Assembly (NCBI GenBank): GCA_043736395.1
Contig: JAYTCQ010000327.1
Span: forward strand, 1 to 31,126
DNA from: JAFDVL01 sp043736395
GTDB taxonomy: Bacteria; Acidobacteriota; Blastocatellia; RBC074
DNA: 31,126 nucleotides
Reading direction: 5' to 3'
This document shows positions 16,806 through 24,641 of the stretch, piece after piece; within the stretch, counting starts at the first letter, position 1, and each line of letters starts with the position of its first letter. A program made the translations under genes and the position numbers. The notes beneath the pieces were generated by a model. The model saw only the letters and a list, made by a program, of their open reading frames with translations, did no database searches and had not been told where the DNA came from.

Positions 16806-19154
16806 TTCATTGCCTTTGGTTTCCGACGTCTCATCGCGGTAATAATAGCGACTGTAATACGTCGAATAATAATAATAATCGTGGGGTTGCAGCTTGATGT
16901 GGTTAATGACTACACCAAGGATTTTCGCACCGACGGTTTGCAAATGCGCCTTCGTTCGGGTGGCTACTTCACGTGAAGTGAATCCAGCCTTGACCACCAG
17001 AATCACGCCTTCGACCATTGCTGACAGAATTAAACTATCGGCAAACGAGGCCACCGGCGGAGAATCAAGAATGACGTAATCAAAGCTGTTTTGTAATAAA
17101 TCTACGGTTTGTTTCATCCGCACTGAACCGAGCAATTCTGCCGGGTTTGGCGGCAACGGACCGACTGGCAACACAAACAAATTCGGTAAAGCGGGTTGCA
17201 CCAGCGAAGCCAGTTCGCCAGTCCCTGATAAATAATTACTCAGCCCGCGCGAATTTTTAACGCCAAAGACTTTGTGCAAACGTGGACGACGTAAATCGCA
17301 GTCTACGATGAGCACCGAAGCGCCTGTCTGCGAAAGCGAAATCGCTAAATTTGTGCTGGTGGTCGTCTTCCCTTCCGAGGGCTGGCTACTCGTCACTAGA
17401 ATTGTTCGTGGCGCATGGGAAGCAGATGAGAGAAGTACCGCAGTTCGTAACTGACGATAACTTTCAGCGATGGAAGATGAGTTATCTATTTCAATCAATG
17501 AACTGGCAACTTTGACTGGCATTGTCTTAGTGGACAATCCCAGCCCCATTTTCGCACTTTCCAGTTGTTTTTTATTATCACCGATGACGCGCTGCCGATC
17601 TTTTCCCTCTAATGGAAAAACCGGAATCACTCCCAGCACAGGCACTTGCAGGTAACGATCAATGTCTTCGACTGATTCGATTTTATTGTTAATGTAATCA
17701 ATGAAAAGGGCTAACCCAATGCCCCCGACCAGAGACAACAAAAAGCTCAGCAAAATATTTTGTGTGCGCTTAGGTCCAACAGGAGAACGTGGCAAGGCAG
17801 AATAATCGGTGACGCGGATGTTCGGTTTGATTCCAGACCCACCAACGGAGACATCAGCTTTGCTCTCCATCAATTTTTTCAGCAGGTCACGGTTCGTGTC
17901 TACGGTGGATTGTAACATCCGGGAATTAATCGCAGATTCCTGTTGCTGAACGGTATCACCTTTTTGTTGAGCAAAGGCAGCAGTCAACGAATTTTCTTTT
18001 TCAACCGCCGCGTTATAACGATTTTCTAAACTGGCCTGAATTCGTTTATAAGCGGCGCGCCTCTCGTTTTCCAATTGTGAGATTTGCTGTGCGACCTGCT
18101 GCACGGCAGGCCATTCAGGAGTGTATTCAACATCAAGCTTGGCTTTGGTGTCTTTTAACTCCGTCATCTTACGGTTAATTTCCTGAACCTGAGGATCCAT
18201 CTGAATTTCAGGCAAAGTTCCCAGATCAGTTAATCGCTTACTAAGTTCATAAAAAGTCTGCAGGCTCTTTTTATCATTTTGAGCTTGAAGTAATTGCGAG
18301 TTCAAATCAGACAAACGGCTGATCGTAATGTTGCCTTTTTCAGATTCTCCGAAATCAATGACCTGCTTGTTACGGCGATAGTTCATCAATTTCTCTTCGC
18401 TCTGGCGCAGGTCTAATCTGACCTGTGAAACCTGCTCTTCAAGGAAGTCTGCCGTTTCACGATTCCCTTTTTTACGCGTCGTGAGGTTTTCCGTGATGAA
18501 GACTTCCGCCCAGGTATCAGTAATCTTTTTAGCTAATTCACGATCCGTATGTTGATAAGCTATTTCCACCAGACGCGTATCGCGCAGTCGGGTCATGGTC
18601 GCGCCGCCGAGTAACATCCCAACCAGTGGTTCCAACCGGTTACGATCCGCTTGAACATCGTCGCTGGTCGTTAGCGTTTCCTGTTTCTCATCACCCGGTT
18701 TCCTCGTAATAAACTTCGGGTTGTGTTCGAGATCAAGCGTTTTGACAACCTTGTAAGCCATTGTCGGGCTTTGCAGGTTTTTAAGTTGCGTGTTGATGTA
18801 CTGCCAATCTTCAGGATCAATAATTCTGAATTCTTTGGTGTTCGACTGAAGGTTGGCCGAATCTTCGCGATCAATTTGAATCGTGGTTTTCCCTTGATAA
18901 ATCGAAGGAGTGCGCAGCATGGAAATCGTGGTCAAGGTCACTACTAATAAAACCACACTGATGGGAATCCATAGGCGGCGGCGGATAATACGCCAGTAAT
19001 CGCGCAAATGTACCTGCGTGTCGCCTGGCGCTCCGAGTGGGTGCCCGTAACCATCACGGCGTAAATCAAGGGTATTCGCCGCATTCACGGCTTCTACCAT
19101 ATTCGTATCACTATTCTGTGGGTTCGTAGGGGTTAATTTATCAGCCTCAATCAT
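16803..19154 (-). CDS. Wzc-like polysaccharide co-polymerase/tyrosine autokinase
   Basis: A 783-aa inner-membrane protein controlling chain length and export. Wzz domain from about residue 48 with TM1 near 62-80, a long periplasmic coiled-coil region (about 230-400), a GNVR-like segment with the proline-rich YSALPRSPVGPKR before TM2 (about 466-486), then a cytoplasmic BY-kinase domain. Kinase motifs: Walker A SSQPSEGKTTTS (589-600), Walker A' VLIVDCDLRRP (615-625), Walker B FDYVILDSPP (691-700). The tail has nine tyrosines between 760 and 772 (HDYYYYSTYYSRYYYRDE), the usual autophosphorylation cluster. It starts 37 nt after the exporter gene, in the standard Wza-Wzc order. Fusion of co-polymerase and kinase in one chain is the proteobacterial-type arrangement. 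Confidence 0.96.
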   Translation of the reverse strand: MIEADKLTPTNPQNSDTNMVEAVNAANTLDLRRDGYGHPLGAPGDTQVHLRDYWRIIRRRLWIPISVVLLVVTLTTISMLRTPSIYQGKTTIQIDREDSANLQSNTKEFRIIDPEDWQYINTQLKNLQSPTMAYKVVKTLDLEHNPKFITRKPGDEKQETLTTSDDVQADRNRLEPLVGMLLGGATMTRLRDTRLVEIAYQHTDRELAKKITDTWAEVFITENLTTRKKGNRETADFLEEQVSQVRLDLRQSEEKLMNYRRNKQVIDFGESEKGNITISRLSDLNSQLLQAQNDKKSLQTFYELSKRLTDLGTLPEIQMDPQVQEINRKMTELKDTKAKLDVEYTPEWPAVQQVAQQISQLENERRAAYKRIQASLENRYNAAVEKENSLTAAFAQQKGDTVQQQESAINSRMLQSTVDTNRDLLKKLMESKADVSVGGSGIKPNIRVTDYSALPRSPVGPKRTQNILLSFLLSLVGGIGLALFIDYINNKIESVEDIDRYLQVPVLGVIPVFPLEGKDRQRVIGDNKKQLESAKMGLGLSTKTMPVKVASSLIEIDNSSSIAESYRQLRTAVLLSSASHAPRTILVTSSQPSEGKTTTSTNLAISLSQTGASVLIVDCDLRRPRLHKVFGVKNSRGLSNYLSGTGELASLVQPALPNLFVLPVGPLPPNPAELLGSVRMKQTVDLLQNSFDYVILDSPPVASFADSLILSAMVEGVILVVKAGFTSREVATRTKAHLQTVGAKILGVVINHIKLQPHDYYYYSTYYSRYYYRDETSETKGNE

Positions 19155-19191
19155 AAATAGAGCCTGTTCTCCTGTAACAGCGTAAAAAATC

Positions 19192-20217
19192 TTACCGAAG
19201 AATCATGTAGGGTAATGAGCTGGCAGCCGCCGGAAGCGCCTGTCGCAGCAAACCATTTAAGATCGTTTTTCCAGTTGAATTTGGAACTTCGATCAAATCA
19301 TTTGGTTGGAGCACAATATCTTCAATTTTTCGTTTCTGAATATCTTCAACGTTGATGAGCTGCGTGGTGGCCGAAGAATTTTCTCCGGTTTGACGGCTTA
19401 AGCGAATTTTTTTCTTATCGGCATCAGGCATATATCCCCCACTCATCCCAATTGCCTGCGTCAAGGTAATGCGCGTATTGAGAGAGAAGGCTCCAGGCCT
19501 GACAACAAATCCAGTCACGAAAATCTGCTCGGCTTCAGGCAAGCTGATGATGTCGCCCGGGTTCACATAAAGGTTCGCGTCCGCTGATCCGGTCAGCAAA
19601 TCCTTAAGTTTAAATGACAATAATTGTGGCGCGGCATCGTCAATGGCGATCGTGTCGCCATCCTTGCCAGGGGCCGCACAAAGGTCTTTCTCGTTGCTGC
19701 GAATTAGATGTAGGGTGTGTCCGGCTTTGTCTGATTTAGGGCCGCCCGCAAAGGTCAGCAATTCAATCAAACGAACTTTACGCCGTAATTCAAAGCGTCC
19801 GGGTTTTTCGACGGCGCCGATCACAGCGACGGGAGGTTGACTGACAAATTCCTCAATAAAAACGTCGACCTGCGGATTTTTAATGTATTTACGGTATCTT
19901 TCAGCAATATTTTCACTGAGTTGAGATTCGGTCAGGCATCCGGCAGGAATGTTATCAATGTAAGGCATCCGAATCGTGCCACCATTTTCGACCCGCGTCT
20001 TACGGCTCATTTCCGGATGATTAAGAACCCTGACATCAAGGAGATCACCGATCCCGATTCGATAGGTTTTTCCGTCAGCCGCGACAGCCGAGGCGACGCG
20101 CGCGGAAACCGCAGGTTCTGTTTGAAGATTTGAAGACGTCTGTGAAAAAACATTAACAGACAAAAGGAATAGAAAAATTAATCGCAAGTTTTTTATAATA
20201 CTGGGGCTAATGATCAT
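19192..20217 (-). CDS. SLBB-domain polysaccharide export protein (Wza-like)
   Basis: A 341-aa secreted protein of the Poly_export/SLBB family forming the periplasm-to-outer-membrane conduit that partners the Wzc-like kinase. N-terminal signal peptide IIKNLRLIFLFLLSVNVFSQ, then a Poly_export domain beginning YRIGIGDLLDVRVLNHPEMS, then two SLBB blocks (PPVAVIGAVEKPGRFELRR and QIFVTGFVVRPGAFSLNTR). Start ATG 20217 is decided by AAGGAAGG five bases upstream; a GTG at 20259 has no such site. No lipobox cysteine follows the signal peptide, unlike E. coli Wza. The C-terminus is hydrophobic but lacks an obvious long amphipathic helix of Wza type. First gene of the minus-strand locus, preceded by a structured leader. 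Confidence 0.94.
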   Translation of the reverse strand: MIISPSIIKNLRLIFLFLLSVNVFSQTSSNLQTEPAVSARVASAVAADGKTYRIGIGDLLDVRVLNHPEMSRKTRVENGGTIRMPYIDNIPAGCLTESQLSENIAERYRKYIKNPQVDVFIEEFVSQPPVAVIGAVEKPGRFELRRKVRLIELLTFAGGPKSDKAGHTLHLIRSNEKDLCAAPGKDGDTIAIDDAAPQLLSFKLKDLLTGSADANLYVNPGDIISLPEAEQIFVTGFVVRPGAFSLNTRITLTQAIGMSGGYMPDADKKKIRLSRQTGENSSATTQLINVEDIQKRKIEDIVLQPNDLIEVPNSTGKTILNGLLRQALPAAASSLPYMILR

Positions 20218-20234
20218 CGCAACCTTCCTTAACA
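20209..20234 (-). promoter_or_regulatory. Strong ribosome binding site of the exporter gene
   Basis: On the minus strand AAGGAAGG lies 5 nt before ATG 20217. It fixes the start of the SLBB exporter. Segments in the leader such as CCTTAAG and ATCCTTATCC could pair with it and hide it, which would allow control of translation by the leader. Confidence 0.75.
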
Positions 20235-20272
20235 AAAGAGTAACAACATTTACAATCACCTATTAACGCACT

Positions 20273-20321
20273 CCTCACGGGATAAGGATTTGAAGGTCTT
20301 AAGGCAGGACTAGACGTGAGG
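20273..20321 (-). promoter_or_regulatory. Leader stem CCTCACG / CGTGAGG
   Basis: CCTCACG (20273-20279) and CGTGAGG (20315-20321) are perfect 7-bp complements closing a 35-nt loop with an internal GTCT/AGAC pairing. It lies 56 to 104 nt upstream of the exporter ATG in the transcribed leader. It is a candidate RNA element, and nothing more specific can be read. Confidence 0.35.
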
Positions 20322-20399
20322 GCACTGGCTTATACGTTATTTTGTAATCGTAACTCCTTGCATTCTTCTTAATAATTCAAAGGTGTAGCCAGGAATTAT

Positions 20400-20439
20400 T
20401 ATCAAATAATCAAAAAGCTTAGGTTAGTAACTAAGCTTT
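20400..20439 (-). terminator. Candidate attenuator hairpin in exporter leader
   Basis: On the minus strand AAAGCTTAG, an 8-nt loop and CTAAGCTTT form a 9-bp stem (20414-20439), followed immediately by a T-rich run, TTTTTGATTATTTGAT including stem bases. The stem is AT-rich, so it would be a weak terminator. It is about 200 nt ahead of the exporter ATG and downstream of the candidate promoter, the right place for regulated attenuation of the locus. Confidence 0.35.
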
Positions 20440-20499
20440 CGACTTCCTATCTTATTTATCAAGTTGCTCTCACCTAAAATCATCCTATCACTGCCGAAA

Positions 20500-20519
20500 T
20501 TGACAAGTTAAGTTGTCAA
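20500..20519. promoter_or_regulatory. Inverted repeat TTGACAA-N6-TTGTCAA (possible operator)
   Basis: Perfect 7-bp arms separated by 6 nt, a spacing usual for dimeric helix-turn-helix regulators. It falls just downstream of the promoter candidate for the polysaccharide locus, where a bound protein would block transcription. TTGACA also resembles a -35 element, so part of the symmetry may reflect promoter sequence; I see no good -10 at the right distance on either strand. Confidence 0.4.
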
Positions 20520-20540
20520 CGCTTCAATCGTTTACAGTCT

Positions 20541-20569
20541 ATTATATAAAAAAGCGTGAATTCGGCAAA
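20541..20569 (-). promoter_or_regulatory. Candidate sigma-70-like promoter for the polysaccharide locus
   Basis: On the minus strand a perfect TATAAT (20541-20546) lies 17 bp downstream of TTTGCC (20564-20569), a weak -35 match. Transcription would start near 20534, leaving a leader of about 315 nt before the exporter ATG. AT-rich context makes chance TATAAT likely, so this is tentative. Confidence 0.35.
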
Positions 20570-20743
20570 GCTTGTTTGATTCGGGCAGAGTATGTCGGAT
20601 GTTACAAAATCTGTCAATAAGTTTCTCACGCCTTGCTATCAGCATTTTTGGTAGCTTATCGTAACGTGATTTCCGATGATGAAAATCATCTTCGGTTTTG
20701 CTGAATTAAGAATTATTAACGCTTATTTACACAACATTACTTT

Positions 20744-22111
20744 ATGATAAGGATGCCATCTTTTCCATTCCGACTCGCATTACTGACTGTTTTGCTTTTC
20801 GTCATCATTTTCTGTGGATGGTTTGCCCTGAAAGCAATCATCAGCGACAGATTAATTTTCTTCTCGCAGCAACAGAATGAATACGATACAGCCACAAATT
20901 TGCTCACGACTGACAAAGCCGCCAGCATTGCGCCGAACATTCCAAATGTTCATTATCAAAGAGGGCTGACTTACTTTGCGCAGGCCAATGGTGAAGACAC
21001 CGAGCTACGGCTTCGCGAGGCCATTGCATCCTTCAACCGAGCGGCGGAACTAAGCCCGGAGGATTTTCGCATCTGGGTCGCGCTGGGCGAAGCTTTCAGC
21101 CGACAAGGCGCCGCAGCCGAAGCTGAAAAATCCTTTCAACGCGCATTGTCCATTGCGCCGAACTATTACGAACCGCATTGGAAATACGGTAACCATTTGC
21201 TGCGTTCCGGGAATAGCGATGCCGCCTTCGCCGAATTTAAACGCGCTCTGGCGATTCGTCCCAGTGAATTACCATTGCTGTTTGATTACGCCTGGAATAC
21301 TTACAATGGTGACCTGCCAACGATTCTAAAAGCGCTCTCACCAACCTCTGAAGCCAAACCGCAGCTCGCCGCGATGCTGGTCGAAAAAGGTAAAGTTACC
21401 GAAGCCATGACGCTCTGGCGCGAATTGATGACAGCTTCGCCGCGAATTGCCCGCATCAATGCTCGCAATTTCATGAATGCCCTGCTGAGCAAACAAGACT
21501 ACAAAGAAGCGCTTGAAGTCTGGCAAGCTGCCGCCAAAATCCCAAACCCGCAGCCGAATTTACCGGAAGAAAAACTGAAGGAAGATGCGATTATCTACAC
21601 CGTGAATACGCCTGATCAGGGTTCTTTACTCAATAACGGTGGATTTGAAAATGATTTGCTGATGCGCGTGACACCGCCATTTCTGGCGTGGAAATTGACG
21701 CCGACAAACGGCCTACAAATCTCTCGTTCAACCGATCAGCCCAAGTCAGGAAAATCAAGTCTGCGAATGAGTTTTGACGTACCTGGCAATCCTACATTTT
21801 CAGTCCTGGAACAAGCTGTCGCGGTCAAACCTTCAACCAGTTATCGGCTGAGATTTGCGGCTAAAACGGAAGATTTAACGTCGTTGAGTACGCCTTTGGT
21901 TGAAGTCTACGATCCGGCAGACATTAAACGATTACGCGCCGCACTGCCTCCACTTCCGTTGAAAACTAATCCGTGGCAAGAGTATTCCATCAACTTCACG
22001 ACTTCGAGTGCAACTGAAGCCGTCGTGTTACGGGTATTCCGCCCTGCCTGCGGAGAACCTCCATGCCCGATCCTCGGGAAAATCTGGCTGGATGATTTTC
22101 GATTAGAATAA
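20744..22111 (+). CDS. Membrane-anchored TPR protein with C-terminal jelly-roll-like domain
   Basis: A 455-aa protein. One N-terminal membrane helix (about 10-32) anchors it, probably facing the periplasm. TPR-like helices follow: about 69-104, 107-141 and 142-175, with typical ALGEAFSRQGAAAEAEKSFQ spacing, and further helical pairs to about 265. Residues 294-455 look like a carbohydrate-binding beta-sandwich: LLNNGGFEND at its start and GKIWLDDFRLE at its end are the usual edges of CBM4/9-like modules. Divergent from the exporter gene and oriented away from the locus. A scaffold or chaperone for glycan assembly is plausible from architecture and position, but I recognise no named family. Confidence 0.82.
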   Translation: MIRMPSFPFRLALLTVLLFVIIFCGWFALKAIISDRLIFFSQQQNEYDTATNLLTTDKAASIAPNIPNVHYQRGLTYFAQANGEDTELRLREAIASFNRAAELSPEDFRIWVALGEAFSRQGAAAEAEKSFQRALSIAPNYYEPHWKYGNHLLRSGNSDAAFAEFKRALAIRPSELPLLFDYAWNTYNGDLPTILKALSPTSEAKPQLAAMLVEKGKVTEAMTLWRELMTASPRIARINARNFMNALLSKQDYKEALEVWQAAAKIPNPQPNLPEEKLKEDAIIYTVNTPDQGSLLNNGGFENDLLMRVTPPFLAWKLTPTNGLQISRSTDQPKSGKSSLRMSFDVPGNPTFSVLEQAVAVKPSTSYRLRFAAKTEDLTSLSTPLVEVYDPADIKRLRAALPPLPLKTNPWQEYSINFTTSSATEAVVLRVFRPACGEPPCPILGKIWLDDFRLE

Positions 22112-22114
22112 GAA

Positions 22115-22260
22115 AGTTCGCAGCAGGATTAGTTCACAGTTCGCAGAGAAGAAGTTCGCAGTAAGATTCCTTTCAACTGCCTTTACTGCGAACCGCGAAC
22201 TACCAACTGCAAACTTTCCCGCTGCGAACTGCGAACTTTTCTTACTGCGAACTGCGAACT
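22115..22260. repeat. Convergent-gene spacer filled with facing TTCGCAG repeats
   Basis: The 152 bp between two convergent stop codons carry AGTTCGCAG-type phrases on the left (22115-22123, 22131-22146, 22153-22165) and their complements on the right (22185-22201, 22221-22237, 22241-22260). AGTTCGCAGTAAG at 22153-22165 is a perfect complement of 22241-22253, and the 16-bp left copy matches either right copy with one mismatch. Several alternative hairpins are possible, and it may end transcription from both sides. Confidence 0.85.
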
Positions 22261-22263
22261 TTC

Positions 22264-23469
22264 CTATCGCCAAAGCCACCGCAGCGAATCCGGCATTATC
22301 GCTCTTCCGTGCTTATCGCTGTGAAATCCATTTCCCATCACAAACTGATAATCGTAATTCATAAACTCCAACGCCTTCGCCATCGTCTTATTGGCCAGCG
22401 GCCAGTTGCCGTTCGCGTTATCTAAATCATTTTCTCCGTCCTGCAAAAAGACGCGAATATTTCGCTTCGGAGTCTTGCGAATTAGTGCCGGATAATTATG
22501 TCCGCCTTCACGAAAAGTTGTGCCGTGCTGAATATTTGTGAAGCTGCCAATCCACGATAAAACTTTGTGAAATTCATTCGGACGCTGCCACGCCGCCGTG
22601 AACGCTGCAATGCCTCCGCTGCTGCTTCCTGCCAGTGCGCGGCTTTCAGGATCGTGTTTCAGCTTAACCGTTTTTTCGACTTCGGGAAGAATTTCTTCCA
22701 ACAAAAATCTGGCGTATTGATCAGACAATGTGTCGTATTCAAAACTCCGATTCGGCTTGCCGTCAGGCTTGATTCCAGGAGCAATAAAAATTCCTACTGT
22801 GACGGGCATATCGCCTTTCGCAATCAAATTATCAAACATCACCGGCGTATAATTTTTCGCACCTTGCCCATCCTGAAAAATCATGACGCAGGCGGGTTTG
22901 TCCGCTGAATATTGCGCCGGAACATACACCCACCAGTCGCGTGTCGCACCTTCAAAAATCTTGCTCGTCCATTTTGGCATCTGCGTTAATTTCCCTTTCG
23001 GAACACCGGACTGTTCCACCGCATCACGATGCGCGGCGTAGACTTCCACCTGTCCGCCTCCCCATCGCTTGCCCTCGGCTTCGTACTGCCATTTGATCGC
23101 CGTTCCCGAAGGGAACATCTGTGCAGCCGCATAAACATTGGTCGAACCGAGTTTTTTCATTGGGATTGTGACCGCTCCATCGTGCGATTTCACTTGCGGA
23201 ACGGTAGTGCTTTCGACAGCCCATACGATATACAAATCATCAGATTTCAGGCCACGTCCTTCAGCAAAAATATCTTTGCCTTGATTGTCTTTGCCGAACC
23301 ATCCGCGCAGTTTTGCCGCTAAATTTTCGGCGTCCGCGTCAGACATTTTTGACTGCATTGCTTCGTAAACTTTCTTCGGAGCCAGCGGGGCATCCTGTGC
23401 AAACGTCAATGAACAATTGGCGATCACCACACAAAAGAGTAATATCCTCGTCGTCGTAAACAGATTCAT
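22264..23469 (-). CDS. Secreted esterase with N-terminal E-set domain
   Basis: A 401-aa exported alpha/beta hydrolase. Signal peptide MNLFTTTRILLFCVVIANCSLTFA, a short helical region, an E-set/CBM48-like beta domain (about 75-145, with GTAIKWQYEAEGKRWGGG), then a PF00756-type esterase domain. The nucleophile elbow is GSSSG at 281-285 (Ser283); LQDGEND near 343-349 holds the acid and GFHSDKHG the histidine (His383). This architecture is common in enterochelin-esterase-like and feruloyl/acetyl-xylan esterase-like proteins. Substrate is unknown. A strong AAGGAGA lies before ATG 23469. It is divergent from a GntR regulator 155 nt away, which might control it. Confidence 0.88.
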   Translation of the reverse strand: MNLFTTTRILLFCVVIANCSLTFAQDAPLAPKKVYEAMQSKMSDADAENLAAKLRGWFGKDNQGKDIFAEGRGLKSDDLYIVWAVESTTVPQVKSHDGAVTIPMKKLGSTNVYAAAQMFPSGTAIKWQYEAEGKRWGGGQVEVYAAHRDAVEQSGVPKGKLTQMPKWTSKIFEGATRDWWVYVPAQYSADKPACVMIFQDGQGAKNYTPVMFDNLIAKGDMPVTVGIFIAPGIKPDGKPNRSFEYDTLSDQYARFLLEEILPEVEKTVKLKHDPESRALAGSSSGGIAAFTAAWQRPNEFHKVLSWIGSFTNIQHGTTFREGGHNYPALIRKTPKRNIRVFLQDGENDLDNANGNWPLANKTMAKALEFMNYDYQFVMGNGFHSDKHGRAIMPDSLRWLWR

Positions 23470-23624
23470 TCTGAGTCTCCTTGGGAACCTTTATTTTAGA
23501 AAAGAATTTCATCCATGCAGTGCTTTTGGAAGCGAACAAAAATCGCTTTACTGCGCAGCCTGATTTTCCGTGATTGAAAGAATTTCAGAATTATCAACGA
23601 TCAACTTTTAATTATCAATTCCAT

Positions 23625-24536
23625 ATGCGTCTTTGGATTTCTAAAAACAGTGAAGTGCCAATTCGTGAGCAAATCATCACGCAATTTCGCCTGGCGATTC
23701 TCAGCGAAGATTTGCCTGCCGGACAAAAACTTCCCAGCACCCGCGAACTTGCGCGACGGTACAAAATTCACGCGAACACCGTCAGTGCGGCGTATCGTGA
23801 ACTCGCCGAACGCGGCTGGGTGAATTTCGCCCACGGCAGCGGCGTCTACGTGCGCAAATTCGATACGGAATCTCAGCTTGATGATGAACTGAGTCTCGAT
23901 CAATTAATTTCAGAATTCCTGATGGTCGCACGAAGCAAAGGCTTCATTTTGTCTGAGATCCAAAGCGGCATCCGCCGCTGGCTGGATTATCAACCACCGG
24001 ATCATTTTTTGTTGATCGAACCTGATCCGGTAGTTCGCGCTATTCTCGCCGCCGAGATTCACGCTGCGACAAATTTCCCCGTGGTTGAATGCAGCATCGT
24101 AGATTGCTGTGACCGTGAAATTTTACTTGGAGCGGCCCCGTTAACAATTTACGGACAAGGTGAAGTCGTCCGCGCCGCGCTGCCTCCGCACTCACCGTGT
24201 ATGCTCCTGCGCATGCGCTCCGTCACCGAATCGCTCAAAAATGAAAAGCGTCCTTCCGAAGAAGATTTTTTAATCGTCGCTTCTGAATCACAGGATTTTT
24301 TGAATTGGACCCGCGCCGTCCTCGGAGCCATCGGCATTGATCCACTGTCCCTTGATTTCCGCGACACCAGCAAACGCGGCTGGCAACGCGGTCTGGAATC
24401 CGGCACGTTTGTGATTACGGAAACATTGACCGCGCAGAAGCTCCCGCCGAAAACGAAAGCTCGTGTGTTTCAAATGTTGGCGGATAAGACGATTGAAGAG
24501 CTGCAAAAATATGTGGCGCATTTGAAGGCGGGGTGA
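23625..24536 (+). CDS. GntR-family regulator with unusual C-terminal domain
   Basis: A 303-aa transcription factor. The first 75 residues are a clear GntR winged helix: VPIREQIITQFRLAILSEDL, LPSTRELARRYKIHANTVSA, and the wing GWVNFAHGSGVYVRKF. I take ATG 23625 because the family starts just before this point; an upstream frame extension of 17 residues comes from a spacer-like sequence. The remaining 220 residues are neither the MocR aminotransferase domain nor, by eye, an FCD or UTRA domain. Strands such as FLLIEPDPVVRAILAAEI and LTIYGQGEVVRAAL suggest a periplasmic-binding or receiver-like alpha/beta fold. It is too long for the YtrA type. Ligand and target are unknown; the divergent esterase is the obvious candidate. 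Confidence 0.87.
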   Translation: MRLWISKNSEVPIREQIITQFRLAILSEDLPAGQKLPSTRELARRYKIHANTVSAAYRELAERGWVNFAHGSGVYVRKFDTESQLDDELSLDQLISEFLMVARSKGFILSEIQSGIRRWLDYQPPDHFLLIEPDPVVRAILAAEIHAATNFPVVECSIVDCCDREILLGAAPLTIYGQGEVVRAALPPHSPCMLLRMRSVTESLKNEKRPSEEDFLIVASESQDFLNWTRAVLGAIGIDPLSLDFRDTSKRGWQRGLESGTFVITETLTAQKLPPKTKARVFQMLADKTIEELQKYVAHLKAG

Positions 24537-24541
24537 TGAGA

Positions 24542-24637
24542 ATCGAATCAGTACCGCGACCAGTAGGGAGCGCCCTATTCCATTGATGTATCTGTCGCCG
24601 AGACTGCGCTCCCTACTGGTCGCGGTACTGATTCGAT
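24542..24637. repeat. Perfect 32-bp inverted repeat
   Basis: Positions 24542-24573 and 24606-24637 are perfect 32-bp reverse complements separated by a 32-nt loop, starting 5 nt past the GntR stop codon. Arms begin ATCGAATCAGTACCGCGACC. A transcript would fold into a very stable stem. No T tract follows directly, though TAATTTTTCT begins four bases beyond the right arm, so it might serve as a terminator. Confidence 0.93.
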
Positions 24638-24641
24638 CACT

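Larger units (their letters stand above)
20218..20743. other. Divergent regulatory spacer between exporter and TPR genes
   Basis: A 526-bp non-coding gap between two divergent starts. It contains a minus-strand promoter candidate (20541-20569), a TTGACAA/TTGTCAA inverted repeat (20500-20519), a terminator-like stem (20414-20439), a long-range stem (20273-20321), and near the plus-strand gene a GATGAT-GAAA-ATCATC hairpin (20675-20690). It is too long for a bare promoter and is the natural control region of the polysaccharide locus. I did not recognise a known riboswitch class or an ops/JUMPstart element. Confidence 0.55.

Noticed and set aside
20218..20540. Cyclic-di-GMP riboswitch or JUMPstart/ops element in the exporter leader
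   Set aside because: I looked for the conserved GEMM core and for GGCGGTAGC and found neither; GGCAGTGATAG at 20487-20497 is too different from ops.
22115..22260. CRISPR array
   Set aside because: Repeats are short, irregularly spaced and occur in both orientations, with no unique spacers and no cas genes.
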